Shown here: positions 34,842 to 48,139 of the stretch, piece after piece
Numbering within the stretch: position 1 is the first letter of the stretch
Layout: every line of letters begins with the position of its first letter
DNA from: Azadirachta indica
Taxonomy: Eukaryota; Streptophyta; Magnoliopsida; Sapindales; Meliaceae
Reading direction: 5' to 3'
Assembly (NCBI GenBank): GCA_022749755.1
Contig: CM040452.1
Coordinates: forward strand, 19,982,350-20,046,349
Length of the DNA stretch: 64,000 nt
The notes under the pieces: generated by a model
Told to the model about the DNA's origin: nothing
The model's input: only the letters and a program-made list of their open reading frames with translations
Database searches by the model: none
Translations under genes and position numbers: made by a program

Positions 34842-37800
34842 GAGCAACACAAAGAAAGATTGAAATTTTAATTATAAATGTAAATTGGGCCGGGCCGGGC
34901 CGGGCTGATCTCCGACAAGGCTAACCCAGAAAAATAGTAAACAGAAACAACGAATTAGATTGGAAGGATGTTGATTGTTGAAGAAATCTGTCGTGATTAT
35001 GAGAGTGGGGTTGGCTTGTAACATAATTTATAACATAGAAAGGCAGAACATGCTGCCGCGTTTTCCCAAAATTCTTAATTAACAAATTAATTAATTAATG
35101 AAAAAGTTAATTACTTGGCCCTTGCCGACATCGATTGATTTTTGAAATTGTAACAATATTTGGCCCATCTTTATTAGTTTTTGCAGTCTGTCTATGGTTA
35201 ATGGCATGGGGTCATATTATTATATTATTATTCCACATCTGGTGGCTACGGCCAACGCAGCATTAAGATCGCATTTAATATTCAAAGTCGTATCCTTTTA
35301 ACTTTTTTTTTTTTTTATTGTACCCTTTTTCTCCAAGTTGAAAAATTATTCCAAATGCTTCAGGTTTTGAAAAAGTCCTCAAATTTAATTTTCGTTCTCT
35401 TCTCCCTCACACGTGCCATATTTTGACGTAGGAATGACAACAGGCAAGGTTGGTGTGAAGAGACTTTTTTCCATTTGGATCTGTTTTAATTTTGATTCTA
35501 ATTTTTTATTTTATTTTTTAATAAAATTTAATAAAGTGAGGAAGAAATATCATGTAGAGAATGATTTCTTCATCTCTATTTATTTTTTTATTTTCGTATT
35601 TATTTATATAATACTAATTAAAAATATTATTAATATTTTATGATATTATTTATATTAATAATTATATTAAAAATATAAATTTTACTCCTCAATAAGATAA
35701 AATAATTATAAATTACAAAATTTTTTTTAGTTAAAAATAATATATATATATTTTTATTTAAAAAAAATATATATATATATATATTTTTTATATATTTGGA
35801 GAATAAGACAAAAATAGAGTGGAGAGTACTAATACATTTTCTATCCTACCTCAATCTATTAATAATATAAGAATTAATATTTCTAATTCTCTATCTCATT
35901 CTTTATTATATCACTCTAATTTTATTTCAATTAGGTTAAATTTTCATAAAATTCCAAACCTATAAAAAATTTTGCGACCCTTATTTTGATGCCTTCAATA
36001 GCTTTCTTTCTTTTTTTTTTTTAAATGGTATACAAAATCTTCGACAGCTCTCTTTCTTTCTTTCTTTTTTTTTAATGGTATACAAAATCTTCGGTAGCTT
36101 TCTTTCTTTATTTTTTTAATGGTATACAAAGTCAAAGATATGCTGAATAATTTGACAGTTAATAATTTTATTTTAAATAATTGTGAATTAAATATTACAT
36201 CTTAAACTCAAACTATTTCTTAAATCCATCCGTCTAGAATTTATGGTCTTGCCTCCTCAAATTGACCGTCAAACTTGACAACAACCAACCAACCAATCAA
36301 CCACCACACATTGATAAAGGAAAACAAAGCTAAAACTGGAAACTGAGATTATACGTAGTTCAACCCTTTCTGTGTAGTTAATTAAAAAAATCGAGTACTT
36401 TTTTTGTGAAAAAGAAGATAATGATAACAAAGAAGAGAGCTCTCTGAAATTTTTTTAATGTTATTTATATTAATATCATTTAATTTCTTTTTTATAGCAA
36501 ACATTCGTGAATATATTGCACACCCGCTTTTATATTACATATTTTTAAACAATTTTTTTACTTAAACTAATACAAATAAATAATAATGACTTGCAAACAA
36601 ACCAGAAGAAGAATTCAAGTCACTAATAAATGTTGAGTTTGACCACAATTGAATAAGATAAAATAACATCAATCACTAGTCTATTTCTAATAGTGGAGAA
36701 GATGATGATTGAATTCATCTATTTATTTTCTAGATAAAAGTGTATTCTCTTACATTTTCTCTCTTGCATAAAGTACCTATGTTCAAATTAAACCTCTTGA
36801 ATTGCTTTAAATTTTTTTTATTTATATAGATTGAGTAGTAAAATGACATTTTTTTTTCTTTCTAATGTAATGTTTAATTTTTTTTATTTGAACTCTAAAT
36901 ATAATTGAAATATAAATTTAATTAAAATTTAAATTTAAATGATATATTTATTTTTTATTTTAAAATATTTAAAAATAAGTATTAAGTTGTTTATTTTGAT
37001 AAAATAAAAAATTTAAAAATTGATATTTTAACATATATACCCTTTTAAATAATATACTTATATTTAAATAATTTTAATTATATTAATACAATAATAAATA
37101 AAAAAAATTAATAAATTATATTAGTGTATATATTATTTATTTATTTGATATATGTTTTTTTAAAAAAATAATTTTTAATTTATGATATAAAAATCAATAA
37201 AAATTAAATAAAAAAAATAATAAGTCATATTATAATATAATTGTGATTATATAAATATACAAATTTATTACAATAATGAAAATATAAAATAAGTAGGATT
37301 GAGAAAATAAATAAAGAGAACTTACCGTAAATAAAAAATACGTTAAAAAAGTTAAGTAGGGTTTTAATTTTGTTAATAAATAATTTAATAAAATAGAGAT
37401 ATTTTTTGAAGATAAAAATATTAAATTATTCAGACATTTACTCGTTCAGTTTAAGTCAAAATTTTTAAATTAATTATATTCAAATGTTTTTACCAAATAT
37501 TCAAATATAATTTAAAAACAAATAACTTTTAAATATCTGAATAATTATATTAAGATTTTAGTAAAAAAAATAAATAACCCCTAACTATAAGAAGTTTGTG
37601 CGTTTAAGGAAACCAAATCGTTTTAAATGATGCCAACTAATTAGTCAAGATTTTATTGCTACAAAAAATTAGTTGTATTTCAAATTTGGGAATATTATCA
37701 CATTCCATCCTTGAAATTTAAAATTCTATCACTTAAATAAAAAATATCAAAAATTTATTATTTACCTCCCTAAATTGTCAATCAACCACCCTAAATAATA

Positions 37801-40074
37801 AATTTACTCAAATATTCTTCTTACTTTCTATTAAAAGATTATTTTTTTTTTTTTTTGGTTTTAAAAAAATACTTATTTTTGTTTTGTTGTGTGTTAACTA
37901 ATTTAAGTACACAAAATAACTAAGATGACCATAAAAATATATAGGAAAAAAAAAAAAGTTGAATTGAAGTATAAAATATATACTTCAATAAACATCCAAG
38001 AGACCCAACAAAATCTACCTTCTAATTGAAATAGAAATTGTGTTACGAAGTAGACTAATAGCAACACAAATGATGATTATAGTCATTTGATAGAGTAATC
38101 GCTTACAATGAAATTGAGCATAAAACTCTAAAGAAAAGGTGGCAGATGATAGGTGTAAGATCTCCATTGGAGATTGTATTAAGCAAGTAAAATTAGGGCT
38201 ATAAGATTATATTAAAGGTTTGGTTTCATTAAAATCTATTTGTAAAGTTTAAAAATTAAGAAAAAAATATTTAACTTCTTTGTTACTGATTATGTTAGGA
38301 TTTGAAAAAGTGGATTTTTTATTTAGAAAAAATTAAAAAATTATTTTTTATACATTTATTCTTAAATATAATGGTCAATTAATAATTAAACATAATATGA
38401 GAGAAAATAAGTGATACGTTGTTTATATTTTTAACTAATATAATTTCAAACCTTAGGATAATATTTCATTAAATTTATCACAATTTTTATCTCTCTCTCA
38501 CGCGCACACACATAACAGCCTTTCAAATAGTATCATAAATGGCTTATTATTTATTGTACAAAATTGGCAAATGTAGTTGTTCAATAAATTAATAGATATT
38601 AAAAATACGAGACACAGAACAACTATTTACATAATTTAGGTATTTAAAATTTTGATTAATGGGTGAAGTCTAAGACCGAACGGGTGGCTCACTTGCCGCC
38701 GCGTAAGATTCGTATATCACAACTTACGCGTTCATGTTTGTGTTTCATTTGACCCGTAAAGTACAGGCAGTTAGTGGGACCTTTACTTTACACGTGTCGG
38801 TCCTAATACGGCATGTTTATCATCTACTACGCGTCTGTTCTGGAATCAGTATAATGAATATCAACAAATTAAACTGCAATATCCAAACGGCTTTTAATAA
38901 AAAAGTAAAAGTTGAACCCCCGATGTAGCTTAAAATTACTACAACACCCTTTCTTTAATTACTGCCTGATATCTTATTTCTTCAATTCATACGACGCAAA
39001 AATTATAACAACTTTATGTGAATGTACTACCGCAAATTTTAAAAGAAAATTAAAATTACTTAAATACTAAATGTGATAAAGATTTTGTATTTAAGTAATA
39101 AACAAAACAAAAATATACAACAGAAAAATTATAACAACTAATAAACAAAAAAATTTACCAAAATATTCAAAACTAAAATAAAAATTTTAAAAATATTAAA
39201 CAATATTTAAAATTATCTAAAAATTTAAAAAATGGATGATTTTTATCTTTTTTTCACAAAAAAATCTAAAAAAATTAAAAGACTTTAATTTTATTGTACA
39301 ATTTTATTATCTATGTCAATTTTTTTAAAGTTTTTTATTAAAAGAATAAAATCATTTATTTATATAAATTTAAGATAGTGTTAAAATTAAAAATTATTGT
39401 TAGATAATTTTGAAATTTCTATTGTAATTTTAGATATTTTCATAAATTTTTAAAAAAATATATAGGTTTTTAATATTAAAAAACTATGTACTAAAATGAT
39501 ATAAAACGAATTATAATCTCAAAAGCATATAATTACTCCCATTCTACCACACAATGTCAGAGAATCTCAAAAGTTCTGCTGTTTAACTCTACAGATTTGG
39601 CAACAAGGAATCGGAAAAAGAAAAACAGAGGACGGGCAAGACAGTACAGAAGTACTAACTCCGCTGGGAGACGGCAGACCCAAGCTACCGACCGGAGTAC
39701 CCAGTCAAATAGCACTGCATGGTTTATGTGGTGGGCTCTACGGTAAAATAAATTATTTGTTTTTTCAAATAATCGAGTTGTCGGACACATAAAAGGAAAT
39801 ATCTTTCGCAGACTTATAATCAAATGATTCTCGCTGGTAAACTACAACGTATTACAACCAAACAAGTAGGGGCATTACGGTAAAAGGATTAAAGACAAAG
39901 CAACATAGGATTTTATCGCAGAAATCCATATTTAAAATGATCTATCACCCTCCACCGTTTCACTCTTCCTGCCCGCGGCCACTGCACGGATTCGACGCTC
40001 TCTCTTCCGTCACTCAACGCGCTGAGTAACTTTGCTGCATATAACTTGAATGTACTCACTTTGACTCACAAGTC
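34842..40074. other. Long AT-rich gene-poor stretch
   Basis: No gene recognised over 5.2 kb. It contains a GGCCG repeat (about 34887-34904), TA tracts (about 35745-35790), a three-copy CTTTCTTT/ATGGTATACAAA repeat (35989-36131) and many poly-A/T runs. The strip 38660-38850 is less AT-rich but shows no coding signature. The last few hundred bases are the NCL promoter and leader. Confidence 0.5.
35989..36131. repeat. Short tandem repeat, about 50 bp x 3
   Basis: Three units, each an AGCTCTCTTTCTTT-like pyrimidine tract followed by AATGGTATACAAA and (A)TCTTCG. Confidence 0.8.
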
Positions 40075-40879
40075 ATGGCTAACAGACTCCAGCTCTCCTT
40101 CCTCTTACTCTCTCTCTTCCTCATCGACACCGTTCACTCGCGATCTGTTTCCAATTCTAAGCCCTCTGGTCTGATTTCCGATGGGATCAACAACCGGCGG
40201 AGCGATCAGTATCTCGTACTCAATCCCTTCTCTGCTGCGGAGATGGAATCAACGTGTGAGCAGACCTACGGATTCCTGCCTTGCACTACGACGGTGTTGG
40301 GGAACTTGTTTTTGATTATTGTTTATGGATATCTTATGTATGTTGCGGCTACTTATTTGTCTAGTGGAAGTGAGCTGTTGCTTGAGATTCTCGGCCCCGG
40401 TGTTGTCGGAGGACTCTTTCTTCCTATACTCGGCGCGCTTCCTGATGCAATGCTCATTCTCGGTTAGAACAACTTTTTTGAATTTTCCAATATCTTTTTG
40501 CTGTCGTTTCTGTTTATCTAGATGCTGAATAAATTTAGGAAAATAAAAGGTTGCTAGAGTCTGGTAAGTTTACACTCTGTTTTTGGTGATTACTTTATTT
40601 GACGGAAATGAAATTTGATTCTGAACTATGTATATGTATATGTACATGTACGTGTTTTAATTTTCGTTTTCGACGCCGAGAAAATGCGGGAAAAAGGATA
40701 GAAATATGAAGAGGAAGGCATTTTGGAGTTCAGAGATTTATTCTCTGTTTTGGCACTGATAGAAATGGAGAGCTGCTCCTAAGAAAAATTAGGAAAATGA
40801 ATTAAACTTGAGGAAAAGATTGAATTTTGAAGATTGGGAAGGCTCAATCTCTTTTTGAAGATAGAAAAGAGTGGGGGTC

Positions 40880-40913
<34 letters not shown>

Positions 40914-43900
40914 AACCTTTTTGGCTTTAAATGAAAGTAAAGTCAAGGCGAATTCCGATATGCTCTTTTTGTTTTCTTCAAAATTAAAAACTATTACAAC
41001 ATCCTAGTAGACCCAGCTGATTGGTTTTCTTTCTGTTACCCTTCAGCCTAGGTGATGAAAATCTGAGATTTGTTTTGTTTTTATCTTATGCTTTATGTTT
41101 TTCCTTACAAGATTATTCCTTGCATTGTTTTATCCCCAATTAATCCTAATATTGGCCAAAATCTTACTAGTTTTTCAGAACCATTGCATATGTTATACAT
41201 TATGATTTGTCTGTTGATTGCCTCTGATTTCTTTCTTCTGCTTTTCCAGTGTCTGGACTTTCTGGAACTAAAGAAACTGCTCAAAGTCAGGTCTCTGTTG
41301 GAATGGGCTTGCTAGCTGGTTCAACTGTCATGCTCAGTACTTTAATATGGGGATCATGTGTTGTTGTTGGCAAGTGCGACCTTCGGGAATCAGATTCAGT
41401 TGCAATAGATGGCCAAAATACTAAAGGATTTGACTTAACTGGTACGTAACTCAACCTAGGATTTGTCATTCCCAATCTTCTCTGGCAAACTGAAGAGCGG
41501 TTCTGGGTATGCATCATGCAGTACTCAAGCACGCGAAGCTAAAATTAACTTTGGATACCAAAACATGCTGTGATTCGACTTTGAGAGTATTTTCCTAGAT
41601 TTTGAAAGCAATAACTTAAACTTTGTCAACTCCTTCAGAGTGTCTTTTGAATTTTTTGAGCCCTTTATATGTAGAAGCTGGCCATCTGCAAAATGGAAGG
41701 GGTGGACAGGGGATGGGCATTTGCCAGAGGAGTTATGAGATAATGAATTTAACTGAAGCTTTGTAGATTTCTACTAATGTCTTTTTATGAGGGCCTTGGA
41801 AGCTTCTACCTAGTATGCACACGAAAAACACTAAAAGGAATATGAAAACTGAATTGTATGTAAAAAAGCTAAATTGAATTTCATCAGACAAAGAGAGAGA
41901 TTATTGTGAATCTGAAACTTAATTGTAATTATACTGACTCCTCTGGTAAATTTGCATTGTAAGCTGCCCTAATGTGAGATTTACTTTTATGAGGAAAGAC
42001 ACAAGGCTCAGATCGATACAGGCCCTCTTGCTGTAGATTGCTTTAGAGATTTTTTTTTTTAGTGGGTTGTGGGACTAAGGCATAGTAGTGGTGAAAATGG
42101 TTCTTTGGTGAGCTAGTTTCAGTTTTCATGGGAAAAGCATTGCTTAATTATGCTTGATGCTTTAGTTTTCTTTTTTTGTGGATATCTATCTGATTAAATT
42201 CCATGGATGATTTCTAATCAAAAAAATTCTCCTTGTTTACAGGTACTGGTATTAGTACTGATATTTGGACTTGTTATGCTGCAAGGATAATGGCTATATC
42301 TGTCATCCCATTTATTATTGTTCAACTACCACAGATACTCAATTCAACCTCAGGAAGACACTTAGCTGTCTTGATTGCACTTATTGTCTCTGTCTCAATG
42401 CTGATTGCTTATTGCCTTTATCAGGTAATCATTCTTGTAAGCAATGGTTAAAGAATCATGCATTTTGGTGAATTTAATGGCAAATTTTAAGACCATCTAT
42501 CTTTATGTTACTTATTTGGAAATGTTCATGAAATATTAAATTATTTTAGTTGTATATGATGGTATGTTAAAAATATGTGGGACCAAACTATCTTTGTTTC
42601 TATCATCTATTTATTTATTTGGGCTATCCTAATTCTTGAATCTGGAGACAGTTCTTATCAAGTAAGTACTCTGTCATCACATGCAACCTCTTCATTACCT
42701 TGGAGGCATTAATAATGTAGAATTGATTGAAATCTTAAATCGCTCAGCACCATCCATTAATTGCCATTCTGCATGAAGTTGGCAGTACACTTAATCTTTC
42801 TTGTAATATTCAATGTTATAGTCATGGAATTTATTATTTCCTTTTTTCCTGCAAGAATTTCACATGAATTGAATTTAAAACTTTGCTTTTCTGATAACAA
42901 AGTTTACAGATATGTGATCTTTGGTATTTTGTTTTGCTATGAGCGTGTTAAATTTTTTGTTATGATTGCAAATTTTTCATTATCAGTAGTTATCATCTCT
43001 TCCAAAGCATATGCATCTTAATTAATAGTGAATATGTGAAACTCCTATTTTGTTTGACATACTGAGAATGGCATGATGATGTTTTGTTCTGTATTTGTAA
43101 TCAGTTATTAGATAGGTTAAATGAAACAAGTTGATTGTGTCTTAGAATACCAAATAACTTTGGTTTTTTTACATGGTAGTAAGAACAATCTTGAAAACTG
43201 ATCAGTTTCTTCTTCCCATTTTAGAGGGTTGATTATGGTTTGAACTTCAGACTCAATTTTGGGTAACATGGGATCATGTGGAAGACATTTTTCACGGCAA
43301 TGCTAATATGTTGTTAAGATGGGCTTGTCGATTGTCTTTTCATAACTTCATATATATTGGGTTACATGAGCTGATATATTTGTGTTTAACTAATCATAAA
43401 ATGAATTTACAAGGATTGAATCATGATGGTTGACTATATAGTGACCTTATTCTTGGTCAAGGACAAATGAGTCTTTAACAAAGGTGTCAATATGTTGATT
43501 ACATCTCTGATTGCATAGTGCAATGGCTGAATCTTGAAGGGATTTTTTGTTCATTGCCTTGAAATAGGTCGTCCTTAATAAAATCAAGTATCTCATTTAG
43601 CGGTCATATTTATGTTGATTGCATAGTGCAATGGTCAAATCTCAAAGGGATTTATTGTTCATTGCCTTGAAATGGGTCGTCCTTAACAAAATGGAATATC
43701 TCATTGAGCAGCCATGTTTATGATGATTGCATAGTGCAATGGCCGAATCTTGAAGTGATTTTTCATTCATTGCCTTGAAATAGGTCATCTTTAATAAAAT
43801 GCAATGTCCCATTTAGCGGCCATGTTTACCATTTTAAGTGTTAGATGCTAATTTTTCAGATCAAATTAAAAAAATATATAAATAAATAACTGATAAGATT

Positions 43901-45293
43901 TTCTCCGGTTTCTTTGTCCTTTTTATTTTCTTCTGGACAATTATGAATTATAGGAAATTTTAAATGTATATATTGGTTCTTGACGGTCCTTCTTGACACC
44001 AACATACAGGTTTTTCAGCCTTGGATTCAGAGGAGACGTCTTGCTTTTGCAAAGCACAAGCATGTGATATCAGGAATTTTAAGGCATCTAAGACAGCGTG
44101 CTTTGGGAAAGCTCCTGGATGATACTGGAGAACCTAACATTGATGTTATTAAAAAGTTAGTATTTGTTTCGTCAAACCTTTGGCTCCTTGCTCATTCCCC
44201 TTTCCACCTAAAAAAGAAAAGTATGTTTCATGAAATTTGCTGTCACTTGTCAGATAGTCTCAAGGTAACTGTGTTCTTATGACAGATTGTTTGATGCAAT
44301 TGATGAGAATAAAGATGGATATCTTTCAGCTGCTGAACTAAGAGCACTTATCATAGGAATTCGGTTTGAAGAGATAGATTTAAATCATGATGATGCTGTC
44401 AGCAAAGTACTGAAAGACTTCGATGCATCTGATGATAGTTTGATTGATATTCAAGAGTTTATCCATGGTATTGGAAAATGGCTAAGCGAGGCAAAGCGAG
44501 TTAGAACTGGTGCTGATCCTGGTTCCCACACAATAAAATTTCTAGATGACTTTCATATGGTAAGTTGCAGAATGGTGAGTCTGTTCTACCTATAGAGCTT
44601 ATTACTATTGAAGCTGTTACATCTTGCGAATCATGTGCAGCAAACAAAGAGGGAGCATGATTTGCTGGGAGCAGAGGAAAGTGACGAGGTCGTTGAGAAT
44701 GTTGAAAACCCCAAGTGGACATCCTTTAAAGCAGTTCTGATGCTGTTGATTGGTACCATTATTGCTGCTGCATTTGCAGATCCTCTTGTAGATGCTGTTG
44801 ACAACTTTTCAGAAGCGACAAGTATTCCTTCATTCTTCATCTCATTTATTGCCTTGCCTTTGGCCACCAATTCAAGTGAAGCGGTATCAGCAATTATTTT
44901 TGCCAGCCGTAAGAAGATAAGAACCGCCTCATTAACATTTTCTGAGGTCTGTTTCTCAGTTTTGTTATATGCCATTGTGGTATAAATTAGATAATAATAA
45001 CTGCTGATGTTATTTCTCATTTCTGCATTTCTTGAACGTCGCAGCTATACGGAGCCGTAACGATGAATAACATCCTCTGCCTCTCGGTTTTCTTAGCTCT
45101 GGTCTATGCTAGAGGATTGACATGGGACTTCTCATCCGAAGTGCTTGTTATACTTATTGTTTGCATTGTGATGGGTGGCTTTGGCAGTTTCCGGACCAGC
45201 TTCCCCCTTTGGACATGTTCAGTTGCGTACATCCTTTACCCCTTCTCCTTGGCACTGGTTTATGTCCTTGATTATTTCCTTGGTTGGTCGTAG
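40075..45293 (+). CDS. NCL: NCL, EF-hand Na+/Ca2+ exchanger-like protein
   Basis: Seven exons: 40075-40462, 41250-41441, 42243-42424, 44010-44155, 44286-44559, 44641-44946, 45045-45293. Joined they give 578 residues with all GT-AG junctions in frame. A signal peptide (about 1-22) leads into a membrane half with the first exchanger repeat GALPDAMLILVSGLSG (about 120-135). A cytosolic loop carries FQPWIQRRR and two EF-hand loops, DENKDGYLSAAE (309-320) and DASDDSLIDIQE (349-360); the second membrane half has PLATNSSEAVSAI with the ion-binding Asn-Ser-Ser-Glu at 471-474. Plant NCL proteins are Ca2+-binding, membrane-located cation exchangers tied to Ca2+ and Na+ balance under salt stress; activity here is inferred. 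Intron 3 (1.6 kb) holds a 108-bp minisatellite. It is the intact relative of the broken gene at 30.8-34.8 kb. Confidence 0.95.
43509..43832. repeat. Minisatellite, 108 bp x 3
   Basis: Three direct copies starting GATTGCATAGTGCAATGG at 43509, 43617 and 43725, each with TTCATTGCCTTGAAAT and a GTC-TCCTTAA-AAAAT block. It lies in intron 3 of NCL. Confidence 0.92.
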
Positions 45294-46303
45294 ATCATCA
45301 ACTGAAATTCATGTACTTAAATTACTTTTATTCCGATGATCCCTGTTTGATATCCCATGTGGATTGACATTTGAGAGACATCAGGTTTCTTCTTAGTTGC
45401 ATGCGTAATTTGAGATTGATTTTGGAGCTAAATTATTTATTTCAACACTTTTTACCTGATTACTCTTTCTGAAGTCCTCTCTTTTACAATGTGGGGCTCT
45501 ACTTACCACTGATATATACAACCATGATGAACGGTCAGATTTAGGGACCCCGCCTAATGAAAATGAAGACAAAGGATAATCACATCTCATTGCCACAACA
45601 CCAGATGCACAAGTTTGTTGCCAAGCTAGAACCTGCCTGACTCATCCACCTACCAGACCCAACATCAAAAATAGCAGCAGTAAAAGCCTAAATACGAAAA
45701 AGGCACAACCAAACCAACCAAAATTTGGCTTAATTCATCAAAATGTTGCATCAAAGTAAACAAATCTACGTCTACATATCTTTCTGTTCTTTTTATCTTC
45801 ACGTGGCCAAGATTTGGGATCGCTTTCATTTACGAACTTACATCCGTAGATTTTTATGTCAACTAAACTTACAACTTGTAAGTTGCTTTTTTAGAAAGAG
45901 TATTTTCTTATGAGTAGAAGATTTTTATAACTTAAAATATAAGAGTCATAGTGTATGATGTTGAGAATTTTATAATTCTCGTGCTCGCAATAATATTTTA
46001 GTTTATGATAATAAAATTCAAAGCAGAAAAGCCTGAAGCCCAAGGGAACGATCAACCAAATGTTTGCTTCATGAAAATGTACCAATCTACATCTCACCAT
46101 CTTTCTTCTTCTCTCTGATCTTCACATGGGCAAGATTTGGGGTTGCTTTCATATAATATTTAAGCTTACATATATGCAAATTTGTATATCGACCCATTTG
46201 AGAATTTGGAGGAAAAAGGAAAGAAATTCCTAATATGGTCTTGTAGAGAGAAACAAGTGTAGTGAAAAAAATGGGTACAAAGGGTTGTGTTGTTGTTGAC
46301 AAT
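45294..46303. other. Convergent 3' region between NCL and SPEAR
   Basis: No gene. It should hold the two 3' UTRs. Two diverged copies of a short block (ATCTTCACGTGGCCAAGATTTGGG at about 45796 and ATCTTCACATGGGCAAGATTTGGG at about 46118, each followed by TGCTTTCAT) indicate a local duplication of about 320 bp spacing. Confidence 0.5.
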
Positions 46304-48139
46304 TTATAACTTCAAATTAAGGTCAACACTTTCACCTAATTCACCATTGTTACAACTGTTCATTGTGCTTGTTGCTTGACCAGTTTGTGCAACTGATTGT
46401 GGGAAGAAGCTATAGTAAGGCTGCCTTTGATTTCGTCCTGGCCCGACAGTGGGATCTGCAACGGTTCCCTGCTCAAAAATGATGGAATTAAACAAGAGAA
46501 GTAAGCTGAATGCGGTGAGAAAAATGGGAAATGAATTGAATGAAATGTGGGTTATTGGTTTAAGATTAAACACACTTGATGAGGTAATGATTCAAAATCG
46601 GGGAATTCTGTGTTGTGGAAAGCTAGAACATGCGGAGGGTGCTTGAACTTTGATCCTTGACACATTGAAGGAGTTGTGGGAGGAGCTAATGTGAGAAAAC
46701 CTCCATTGAGAACTCCATTTTCTTTTATGCTTTTCTTTGAATTATTGGGCTCCGAAGTGAAAATTGAGCATGAAGCAACTTCTCTAAAAAGTTTGAAAAC
46801 AGAAAATATGTAAGCAAAGAACAACTACATGCCATTATAATATGAAGAACCAATCTGAAAATAAAAGGTAAGCTAACCTCGAAATTGTGTTACCGGGTAC
46901 AAAGAAATGTGTATGACCACTGCCACATGAGGCTGAGTCTTCTGATCTGCTGATTCTGGGATGAACAATGGGAGGAAATTTGTGGTGCAGAGATGAGGGA
47001 AAGCCTGGTGGATGGTCTAGATAGAAGGGATATGACCTCTTCATACCAACCATCTGTACTAAATTTTAACCAAATTCAACAGTTAAAAGCAGATCTAAAT
47101 TTTAAATGTTTCAGTCTAAAAGACGAGAAACCAAAATCTCAGCGTAAAAATACTAGAACTCAGCCAAAAAGATGAAATCATTTTTCTTGTAGCTGAGTTA
47201 CTGGAAAAAATTTAACCAAGAAATTAACAAACAAGAATTAGAAGTGGATGCTGAACAATTAGAAGCAAAATTGAACTTATATATATACCTTCTCATCTTC
47301 TGGCCACATTGGTGGATGATTGCTATAATAGCTTTGGTTTGAAGGGGGCTCCATCTGAAAATTTAGTACAGATGATGATGAAGGTGCTGATGATGATTCA
47401 TACGCCTACTCAAGTTCCATGCACCAAGAAAAAACAAGAGCAGATATAAAAATATAGAATAATTTCCTTAAAAGTACAGAAAAAAATTGAAATTCCATAC
47501 CATTGAAGAAGAAGGATGCTGGAATTGTTGTGCTCTTTGCATCAAGCTAGGGAGAGGCCAAATGGAGATTGATTCATAGGGCAAATTACTCAAACTTGAG
47601 TGAAAAGTCGATCCTGTATCCGCCCCAGAACTCTCTTTTTCAAGGTTATACTCACAAGAATTGTACAATTTATGAACATTCCCCTGTCCTTGAATAGGAG
47701 CACTTGACCATCCTACAGTGTTTGTCAATGGAACAGTGTTTGAATTCAGTATTTCAACATTTTGGACTGATGAAGGAGGCCTGAACAACGATTTTGGCGA
47801 TGAAAGATCAGATGGAAATGGAAATGGAAATGGAAATGGAATTGGAGAAGAGGAAGAATGATCTGAGGGATGATGATAATTTGGAGTCATCACTGAAAGA
47901 GATGAAGATTTGGTCGCCGATAGAGTAGATGAATGGGAAGAAGGTAACACTGTAGCTGATAAAATAGCTGCATCTTTCTTTTGTTGTTCTTCTAGTCTAA
48001 TTCTTTCAAGCTGTGCCACACCAAGTCCTCTTTGTGGGGCTTTTTTAGGCTTCTGTTTTTTGGAAGATCTAACAATATTATTTCCAACACCACTACTACT
48101 GTTATTGCTATCCTTTTGGGTTTGATCTTCTTGAGCCAT
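46304..48139 (-). CDS. SPEAR/TIE-family EAR-motif transcriptional repressor
   Basis: Five exons (minus): 48139-47501, 47405-47289, 47053-46878, 46783-46576, 46468-46304; junctions are GT-AG and in frame, 434 residues. The N-terminal basic helix with KKQKPKKAPQRGLGVAQLER (27-46) followed by IRLEEQQKK is the family signature of SPOROCYTELESS/NOZZLE-like (SPEAR) proteins. The middle is rich in Ser/Pro, with a phenylalanine-proline dipeptide run (about 100-110), and has the EPPSNQSYY and WPEDEK blocks. The protein ends in VDLNLKL (428-434), an LxLxL EAR motif that binds TOPLESS co-repressors. SPEAR/TIE proteins act in the nucleus as adaptors that repress TCP factors in leaf and ovule development. 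Which SPEAR member this is cannot be settled by eye. CT repeats in the leader (48611-48625, 48817-48831) may be BPC-type GAGA elements. Confidence 0.9.

Noticed and set aside
39557..39823. Minus-strand 88-codon frame in the NCL upstream strip
   Set aside because: No recognisable motif, hydrophobic low-information composition, no splice partners; likely chance.
34842..40074. A hidden gene or unusual system in the 5-kb AT-rich gap
   Set aside because: Read on both strands, it shows only short frames, homopolymers and simple repeats, with no conserved protein words or structured RNA I can recognise.
40880..40908. A-run of 29 in NCL intron 1 as a retroposon tail
   Set aside because: No upstream SINE or gene-derived body and no flanking duplication could be seen; treated as a simple repeat.
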